Shown: positions 58,981-64,000 of the stretch, in pieces | Layout of the letters: each line of letters opens with the position of its first letter | Position numbering within the stretch: position 1 is the first letter of the stretch | Source: Micromonospora sp. WMMD1128 | GTDB lineage: Bacteria; Actinomycetota; Actinomycetes; Mycobacteriales; Micromonosporaceae | Length of the DNA: 64,000 bases | Direction: 5' to 3' | Assembly (NCBI RefSeq): GCF_027497235.1 | Contig: NZ_CP114902.1 | Span: 5,668,001 to 5,732,000 of the forward strand | The notes under the pieces: model-generated | What the model was told of the DNA's origin: nothing | The model's input: only the letters and a program-made list of their open reading frames with translations | Databases searched by the model: none | Translations under genes and position numbers: made by a program

Positions 58981-59939
58981 CAGCTCCCGGGTGCGCCCGG
59001 CTTGATGCAGGCCACCGCGCGGTCGGCGTCGAACGGGGTCAGTCGCACCTCAGTTTGTACACATCGGTCCTCCCCAACCGGGCACCGGCCGTAGAGGACG
59101 CAGCCGCTCGCCTTCTCCGTCGGGCTCAGCGGGTCGCCGATCAGGCGGGCCGGCGGCAGCTCCTGGTCGGGGTCCACGGGCAGCGCCGCGGCCAGCAGGG
59201 CTCGCGTGTAGGGGTGCTGCGGGTCGGCGAAGACCCGCTCCGAGGGGCCGGTCTCCACCACCCGCCCCCGGTACATCACCGCGATCCGGTCGCTGACGTA
59301 GCGGACGGTGTGGATGTCGTGGGAGATGAACAGGTAGCCCATGCCGAGTTCGGTCTGCAGGTCGGCCAGGAGTTGCAGGATCTGGGCGCGGACCGACAGG
59401 TCGAGCGAGGAGGTGGGTTCGTCGAGGACGATCAGGGACGGCTCGGTGACGATGGCCCGCGCGATGCCGACCCGCTGCTGCTGTCCACCGCTGAGCTCAC
59501 CGGGGTAGCGCCGGGCCATCTCGGGTGCCAGCCCCACCTGGTCGATGACCCGGGCGACCCGGCTCCGGCGGTCGGCCGCCGGGGTCTTCGGCTGGTGGAT
59601 GGCGAGTGGCTCGCCGACGATGTCGGCCACCCGCATGCGCGGGTTCAAGGACTCGAACGGCTCCTGGAAGATGATCTGCGCCTTGGCGCGCAGCCGGCGC
59701 AGCCCGGCCGCGGGCAGCGCGAGCACGTCGGTGCCCTGGAAGCGCACCGAGCCCCGGGTCGGCTCGATCAGGCGCAGGGCCAGCCGCCCCAACGTCGACT
59801 TGCCCGAGCCGCTCTCCCCGATGATGGCAAGCGTCTCGCCGGCGTTCACGGTCAGCGACACGTCGTCGAGGGCGTAGACCGTGGTGGTCCCGCCGACGGG
59901 GAACTCCTTGCTGACGTTCGTCAGCTCCAGCAGGCTCAC
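58980..59939 (-). CDS. Oligopeptide/dipeptide ABC importer ATPase (OppF/DppF type)
   Basis: The 319-residue ATPase has Walker A IIGESGSGKST, QIIFQEPFESLNPRM (Q-loop), LSGGQQQRVGIARAI, Walker B LIVLDEPTSSLDLSVRAQIL and H-loop FISHDI. The C-terminal oligopeptide-transporter extension has the CxYxxRCP-type Cys motif (CVLYGRCPVGEDRC). The start is GTG 59937-59939 inside the end of the preceding gene (GTGA). It is the last gene of the importer operon. Confidence 0.92.
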   Translation of the reverse strand: MSLLELTNVSKEFPVGGTTTVYALDDVSLTVNAGETLAIIGESGSGKSTLGRLALRLIEPTRGSVRFQGTDVLALPAAGLRRLRAKAQIIFQEPFESLNPRMRVADIVGEPLAIHQPKTPAADRRSRVARVIDQVGLAPEMARRYPGELSGGQQQRVGIARAIVTEPSLIVLDEPTSSLDLSVRAQILQLLADLQTELGMGYLFISHDIHTVRYVSDRIAVMYRGRVVETGPSERVFADPQHPYTRALLAAALPVDPDQELPPARLIGDPLSPTEKASGCVLYGRCPVGEDRCVQTEVRLTPFDADRAVACIKPGAPGS

Positions 59940-60937
59940 CGGACCGCCTCCCTCTCCTGCGACAGGTGACACCAGTACGTCCGGCCCGAGGCGGTGGTCG
60001 TCGGCTCCGGGAACACCTGCCCGCAGGGCTCGAAGGCGTGCGGGCAGCGGGCCCGGAACGGGCAGCCGGCCGGATAGTCGACCAGATCCGGCAACCGCCC
60101 GGTGAGGTGCACCAAGGGCTGGCCCGGCCGGGGAACGGCCCGGACCAACGCCTGCGTGTACGGGTGCTGCGGGCTGGTGAGCACGTCACGGACCGTGCCG
60201 TGTTCGATGACCTTGCCGGCGTACATGACGACCACCCGGTCGCAGTACTGGGCCACCACCCCGAGGTCGTGGGTGACCAGCAGCATCGAGCGGCCGTGCT
60301 CCTGGACCAGGCCCCGGATGAGGTCGAGGATCTGCCGCTGCACGGTCAGGTCGAGGCCGGTGGTCGGCTCGTCGGCGATGACGAAGGCCGGGTTGAGCAG
60401 CATGGCCATGGCGATGACGACGCGCTGGGCCATCCCGCCGCTGAGCTGGTGGGCGTAGCCGTCGAGGACCCGGTCCGGGCCGGCGATGCCGACGTCGGCC
60501 AGCGCGTCGCGGGCCCGGTCCCGGGCGGTGGAGTCGGAGCGGACGCCGTGTGCGGCGAGGATGTTGGCGAACTGCCGGTGGATGCGCATCACCGGATTCA
60601 GCGCGCTGAACGGGTTCTGCGCGATGAAGCCGATCTCGGCGCCGCGCAACCGGCGCAGTTCGGCCGCGCGCAGGCCGAGCAGGTCGACGCCGTTGAAGCG
60701 GGCGGTGCCCCCGACCACCCGCCCCGGTGGGCGGACCAGGCCGAGGATCGACCGGATGGTCACCGACTTGCCGCACCCGCTCTCGCCGACCACGCCGACG
60801 ATCTCGGCCCGGTCGACGTGGAAGTCGACGCCGTTGACCGCGTGCACCAGCCCGTCGGGGGTGTCGAAGCGGGTGGTGAGGCCGTTGACCTCCAGCAGCC
60901 GGGGCTCCCGGTCCGCGACCGCGCCGGGGGCGCTCAT
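59936..60937 (-). CDS. Oligopeptide/dipeptide ABC importer ATPase (OppD/DppD type)
   Basis: The 333-residue ATPase shows Walker A VVGESGCGKS, Q-loop IGFIAQNPFSALNPVMRI, signature LSGGMAQRVVIAMAM, Walker B FVIADEPTTGLDLTVQRQIL and H-loop LVTHDLG. The C-terminal Cys motif is CPFRARCPHAFEPC, usual in OppD. The ATG at 60935-60937 lies in the end of the permease gene with four-base overlap. Confidence 0.92.
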   Translation of the reverse strand: MSAPGAVADREPRLLEVNGLTTRFDTPDGLVHAVNGVDFHVDRAEIVGVVGESGCGKSVTIRSILGLVRPPGRVVGGTARFNGVDLLGLRAAELRRLRGAEIGFIAQNPFSALNPVMRIHRQFANILAAHGVRSDSTARDRARDALADVGIAGPDRVLDGYAHQLSGGMAQRVVIAMAMLLNPAFVIADEPTTGLDLTVQRQILDLIRGLVQEHGRSMLLVTHDLGVVAQYCDRVVVMYAGKVIEHGTVRDVLTSPQHPYTQALVRAVPRPGQPLVHLTGRLPDLVDYPAGCPFRARCPHAFEPCGQVFPEPTTTASGRTYWCHLSQEREAVR

Positions 60938-61800
60938 CGCTGCCTCGCCCGGCCGAAGGAGTCCTGCAACTCGTCGCTGATCGCGTTGAAGCAGAGCACG
61001 GTCAGGAAGATGGCGAGTCCGGGGAAGACCGATACCCACCACTGGCCGGTCGTCATGTTCTGCGCTCCTGTCTGGATCATCGCGCCCCAACTGGCGTCGG
61101 CGGCGTTGATGCCGATGCCCAGGAAGGACAGCGAGGCGATCACCACGATCGAGTGGGCCACCGCCAGCGACGCCTGGGCCAGGATGATGCCGGTCATGTT
61201 CGGCAGCACGTGCCGGAACATCACCCGGGGTCCGGTCGCGCCGATGGCGTGGGCGGCCTCGACGTAGCGGCTCTCCCGGATGGTCAGCCCCTCGCTGCGG
61301 ACCAGCCGGACGAACCGCGGGACGTTGATGATGGCGATGGCCACCACGACGTTCTCGATGTTGTTGCCCATCAGGGCGACCAGGGCGATGGCCAGGATCA
61401 ACAGGGGGAACGCCTGGAAGACGTCGAGCGCGCGGACCACGCGCTCCCCCCACGGTCCCCGGTGCAGGGCGGCCAGCCCGAGCATGACGCCGACCACGAG
61501 CGAGATCAGCATGCCGGCGAGGGCCAGCGGGATGTCCACCCCGGCCGAGGCCACCAGGCGGCTGAAGACGTCGATACCGAACTTGTCGGTGCCCATCCAG
61601 TGCGCGCCGTCGGGCGCGGCGAGGGTGTCGGGCAGCGGCTCCGCCGGATCGTACGGCAGCGGCGCGAGGTAGGCCGCCGCCAACATGCCGGCGAGGATGC
61701 CGGTGGGTACCCACAGGCGCAGGCGTCGACGACCGCGGCGGGGCTTGCGGGGCTTCGGCGCGGTGACCGTGGTGGGGTCGGCGGCCAGGGTCTCAGTCAT
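60934..61800 (-). CDS. ABC importer permease (OppC/DppC type)
   Basis: The 288-residue permease has a cytoplasmic N-terminus, one helix (VPTGILAGMLAAAYLAPL), a periplasmic loop with HWMGTDKFGIDVFSRLV, and the binding-protein-dependent transport core with the EAA-type loop YVEAAHAIGATGPRVMFRHVLPNM. FLGIGINAADASWGAMI is the OppC signature. The ATG is at 61798-61800; it overlaps the next permease gene by 8 bases. Confidence 0.93.
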   Translation of the reverse strand: MTETLAADPTTVTAPKPRKPRRGRRRLRLWVPTGILAGMLAAAYLAPLPYDPAEPLPDTLAAPDGAHWMGTDKFGIDVFSRLVASAGVDIPLALAGMLISLVVGVMLGLAALHRGPWGERVVRALDVFQAFPLLILAIALVALMGNNIENVVVAIAIINVPRFVRLVRSEGLTIRESRYVEAAHAIGATGPRVMFRHVLPNMTGIILAQASLAVAHSIVVIASLSFLGIGINAADASWGAMIQTGAQNMTTGQWWVSVFPGLAIFLTVLCFNAISDELQDSFGRARQR

Positions 61801-62806
61801 AACGCACCCTCGGATCGAGCACCGCGACCAGGATGTCCAGTGCGGTGAATGCCAACAGGGTTCCCAGGCCGGCGGCGAGGATGAAGCCCTGCACGGCCGG
61901 CATGTCGAGCTGGAGGATGGAGTCGATCGCCCACTCCCCGAAGCCACCCCACGAGAAGATGGTCTCGATGATCGCCGCGCCGCCGAGCAGGGCAGCCAGC
62001 AGGATGCCGCCGTAGGTCAGGATCGGGGTGCGGGCCTGCCGGAAGGCGTACGCCAGCACGGTCCGCTCGGACAGGCCGCAGGCCCGGGCGAACTCGACCT
62101 GCTTGGACTCCAACGCGGGCACCAGGGAGGCGTAGGTGCTGCGGGCGAAGTACGCCGAGTAGTAGATGCCCAGGGTCAGCACCGGCAGAATCGAGTGCGC
62201 CACCGCCGAACGGAAGATCGTCATGTCACCGGCGATCAGCGAGTCGACGAGCAGGGCCCCGGTCACCGTCGGCGGCGGCTCGTCCATCAGACCGAGCCGG
62301 CCGACCGGGGCCGGCGCCCACCCGGCGAGATAGAAGCAGAGGTAGATCAGCAGCAGGGCGAGGAAGAAGTCGGGGATCGACTGGAACGTGGTGACCACGA
62401 AGCGGGAGCCCCGGTCGGCCAGGCTGCCCTTGTAGTACGCGCCCAGGGTGCCCAGGCCCACACCGAGCACCGCGGCCACGATGAGCGAGAGGATCACCAG
62501 CTCCAGGGTGGCCGGGGCGAAGCGCAGGATCTCCGACAGGATCGGCCGGTCGGTGTAGTACGACGATCCGAGGTCGCCGTGGACCAGGCCGCCGAGGTAG
62601 TCGACGAACCGCTCCCACAGGGGCCGGTCCAGACCGAGGCGTCGCTCGATCGCGGCCAGTTCCTCCGGGCCGGCGGCCGGTCCGGCGATGACCCCGACCG
62701 GGTTGCCCGGCAGCGCGTTGACCAGAAGGAAGGCCAGCACGATGACCGAGAGCAGCCCCACCGGCAGGAAGAGCAACCGCCGTCGGGCGTAGCCGAGGAC
62801 CCGCAT
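61793..62806 (-). CDS. ABC importer permease (OppB/DppB type)
   Basis: The 337-residue permease begins MRVLGYARRRLLFLPVGLLS with LVNALPGNPVGVIAG, then LGLDRPLWERFVDYLGGLVHGDLGSS, typical OppB features, and the EAA-type loop FARACGLSERTVLAYAFRQARTPIL. ATG 62804-62806 has GGGAGGT upstream and overlaps the amidohydrolase stop. It is the first transporter gene; no substrate-binding protein gene lies in the operon within this window. Confidence 0.93.
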   Translation of the reverse strand: MRVLGYARRRLLFLPVGLLSVIVLAFLLVNALPGNPVGVIAGPAAGPEELAAIERRLGLDRPLWERFVDYLGGLVHGDLGSSYYTDRPILSEILRFAPATLELVILSLIVAAVLGVGLGTLGAYYKGSLADRGSRFVVTTFQSIPDFFLALLLIYLCFYLAGWAPAPVGRLGLMDEPPPTVTGALLVDSLIAGDMTIFRSAVAHSILPVLTLGIYYSAYFARSTYASLVPALESKQVEFARACGLSERTVLAYAFRQARTPILTYGGILLAALLGGAAIIETIFSWGGFGEWAIDSILQLDMPAVQGFILAAGLGTLLAFTALDILVAVLDPRVRYD

Positions 62807-63441
62807 CACATACCTCCCGGTCCGAGCAGCGCCATGGCTTCGTCCAGGGCCAGCACCTCGGCGTACTTGGCGCCGAGGTCGAACAGTGCGGCCTGGTGCG
62901 GGCGCGGGTCGCGGTCCAGGCACGCCTCGGCGACGACGAGGGGGACGAAGCCGTGTTGCAGGGCGTCCACCGCGCTGGCCCGGACGCAGCCGCTTGTCGA
63001 GGCCCCACCGACGACGAGGGCGTCCACCCCCAGAACCCGCAGGGTGCTGGCCAGGCTGGTGCCGAAGAAGGCGCTGGCGTACTGCTTGGTCACCACCGTC
63101 TCGCCGGGGGCCGGGGCCAGGACCGGCGGGGCGGCGGCGAATGCGCTGCCCTGTTCGAAGACCCGCAGGGCGGGCACCTTGCGGGCGAAGAGACCGCCGT
63201 CCGCTCCGCCCGGGCTCAGTTGCACCCGGGTGTGGATCACCGGCACGCCGTGGCGGCGCGCGGCGTCGAGCAGTGTGGCGCAGGCCCGCAGGGCCGGCGG
63301 GTCGGTGTCGCCGGCGTAGAGCGGCGAGGCCGGGTCGAGGTAGGCGCGGACGAGGTCGACCAGGAGCAGGGCCCGGCGCGAGCCGCGACCCAGGTCGCCG
63401 CCGAAGCCGGCCCTGCGGTAGTCGCCCTGGAGGTCATCCAC
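62806..63441 (-). CDS. Isochorismatase-like cysteine amidohydrolase (N-carbamoylsarcosine amidase-like)
   Basis: The 211-residue protein has the catalytic Asp in RALLLVDLVRAYLDP, the Lys in ETVVTKQYASAFFG and the Cys in VVGGASTSGCVRASAVDALQ, the triad of the family. The GASTSGCVRATA-type motif and the length are closest to N-carbamoylsarcosine and maleamate amidohydrolases. I chose GTG 63439-63441; upstream in-frame sequence is shadow coding. It should hydrolyse an amide or carbamoyl group of an imported compound. Confidence 0.88.
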   Translation of the reverse strand: MDDLQGDYRRAGFGGDLGRGSRRALLLVDLVRAYLDPASPLYAGDTDPPALRACATLLDAARRHGVPVIHTRVQLSPGGADGGLFARKVPALRVFEQGSAFAAAPPVLAPAPGETVVTKQYASAFFGTSLASTLRVLGVDALVVGGASTSGCVRASAVDALQHGFVPLVVAEACLDRDPRPHQAALFDLGAKYAEVLALDEAMALLGPGGM

Positions 63442-63452
63442 CGTGGCCGCCC

Positions 63453-64000
63453 CTAGATGACGCCGCTGGTACGCAGCGCGTCGATCTCGGCGGTCTCCAG
63501 CCCGACTATGTCGCTGAGCACCTCGTCGGTGTGTTCCCCGAGCTGCGGCCCGGCCCACTTGATCCGCCCCGGGGTCGCCGACAGCCTCGGCACCACGTTC
63601 TGCATGGGGAACTCGCCGAACTCGGGGTGGGCGACGCGGACGATGGCCTCCCGGGCGGCGAAGTGCTCGTCCGCGAGCATCTCCGGGGCGCGGTAGACCC
63701 GGCCGACCGGGACGTCGTGCTTGACCATCACCGCCATCAGCTCCTCGGTGTCGTGCTGCGCCGACCAGTTCGCGATGATGCCGTCCAGCTCGACCTGGTG
63801 CCGGCCCCGGCCGGCGTGGGTGGCGAAGCGCTCGTCGGTGCCGAGTTCGGCCATGTCCATGGCCGCGGCCAGCCGCCGGAAGACGGTGTCCTGGTTGGCC
63901 GCGATGAGCACCAGTCCGTCGTCGCGGGTGGGATAGACGTTCGAGGGGGCGATGTTGGGCAGGATGGCGCCGGTGCGTTCGCGGACGTGACCGGCCAGGG
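63453..64000 (-). CDS. CaiB/BaiF-type (family III) CoA-transferase, C-terminal part
   Basis: The frame is open to the window edge and ~182 residues are visible: RERTGAILPNIAPSNVYPTR, then DDGLVLIAANQDTVFRRLAA, HDTEELMAVMVKHDVPVGRV and PEFGEFPMQNVVPRLSATPG. This is the C-terminal half of a family III CoA-transferase, which moves CoA between organic acids. The catalytic Asp lies further upstream, outside the window. It is the first visible gene of the operon with the amidohydrolase and the importer, and its substrate is probably what the importer brings in. Confidence 0.88.
   Translation of the reverse strand, partial: LAGHVRERTGAILPNIAPSNVYPTRDDGLVLIAANQDTVFRRLAAAMDMAELGTDERFATHAGRGRHQVELDGIIANWSAQHDTEELMAVMVKHDVPVGRVYRAPEMLADEHFAAREAIVRVAHPEFGEFPMQNVVPRLSATPGRIKWAGPQLGEHTDEVLSDIVGLETAEIDALRTSGVI

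Noticed and set aside
59050..59062. Second GntR operator (TTGTACACA-like) inside the importer ATPase gene
   Set aside because: It lies within coding sequence far from a start codon and lacks the TATA centre of the site at 58191; probably chance.

Overview
The window is very GC-rich DNA with dense, short-spaced genes, many GTG starts and many 4-base ATGA/GTGA overlaps. Together with the gene content (PopR/ClgR-like regulator with ClpP, FolP2, DUF3117, KorAB, a deazaflavin-dependent nitroreductase-type protein) this points to an actinomycete, most probably a member of the Micromonosporaceae. The species cannot be fixed from sequence alone.

Layout. (1) 1-7318 is a housekeeping block: end of an O-methyltransferase, leucyl aminopeptidase, DUF3117, PaaX-like regulator, enoyl-CoA hydratase, 3-methyladenine DNA glycosylase, SRPBCC protein, DivIVA-domain protein and FolP2. 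From memory, several of these (FolP2, DivIVA-type protein, Tag, DUF3117) also lie together in Mycobacterium tuberculosis (Rv1207-Rv1211), which supports the assignments. (2) 7319-8360 is an IS5-family element placed exactly at the folP2 stop codon. (3) 8368-21302 holds an orphan nuoA, a wall/membrane protein, korAB, azoR/marR, a K+ channel, a popR-clpP pair with a 49-bp minisatellite and a PopR-type operator between them, a Tat-exported beta-helix-type protein, a HAD phosphatase, a methyltransferase and an SDR enzyme.

(4) 21305-31107 is the most interesting part: a compact, apparently complete RiPP gene cluster. It has a TTG-started glycosyltransferase with a C-terminal PqqD-like domain; a 43-residue precursor whose core carries five cysteines at perfect i,i+3 spacing; a DUF692/MNIO iron oxidase; an overlapping partner protein; a full-length asparagine-synthetase-like amidotransferase; and two overlapping genes for an asymmetric heterodimeric ABC exporter. 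It is bounded upstream by a decayed gene and an AT-richer stretch, and downstream by tRNA-Arg(CCT) and a decayed IS110 element, so it looks like an acquired island. I know of no described pathway that combines an MNIO enzyme, an AsnB and a glycosyltransferase on a (Cys-x-x)5 peptide.

(5) 33023-38198 is a FtsX/MacB-type ABC transporter with a divergent two-component system. (6) 38261-43910 is a scrapyard: an AbiEii-type toxin gene broken into N- and C-terminal fragments around an ArsR/AHSA1/DinB-like operon, a TetR/FAD-monooxygenase/nitroreductase-like operon with a shortened last gene, and a DUF1232-TauE chimera. (7) 44598-52979 is a complete type II Wadjet anti-plasmid system (JetABCD). (8) 53227-57220 holds a SulP transporter with MerR regulator, a TetR repressor with a perfect 22-bp palindrome upstream, and an LPXTG surface protein. 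(9) 57287-64000 is a catabolic block: HMG-CoA-lyase-type enzyme, GntR/FCD regulator, an Opp/Dpp ABC importer without its binding protein, an isochorismatase-like amidohydrolase and a CaiB-type CoA-transferase that runs off the end.
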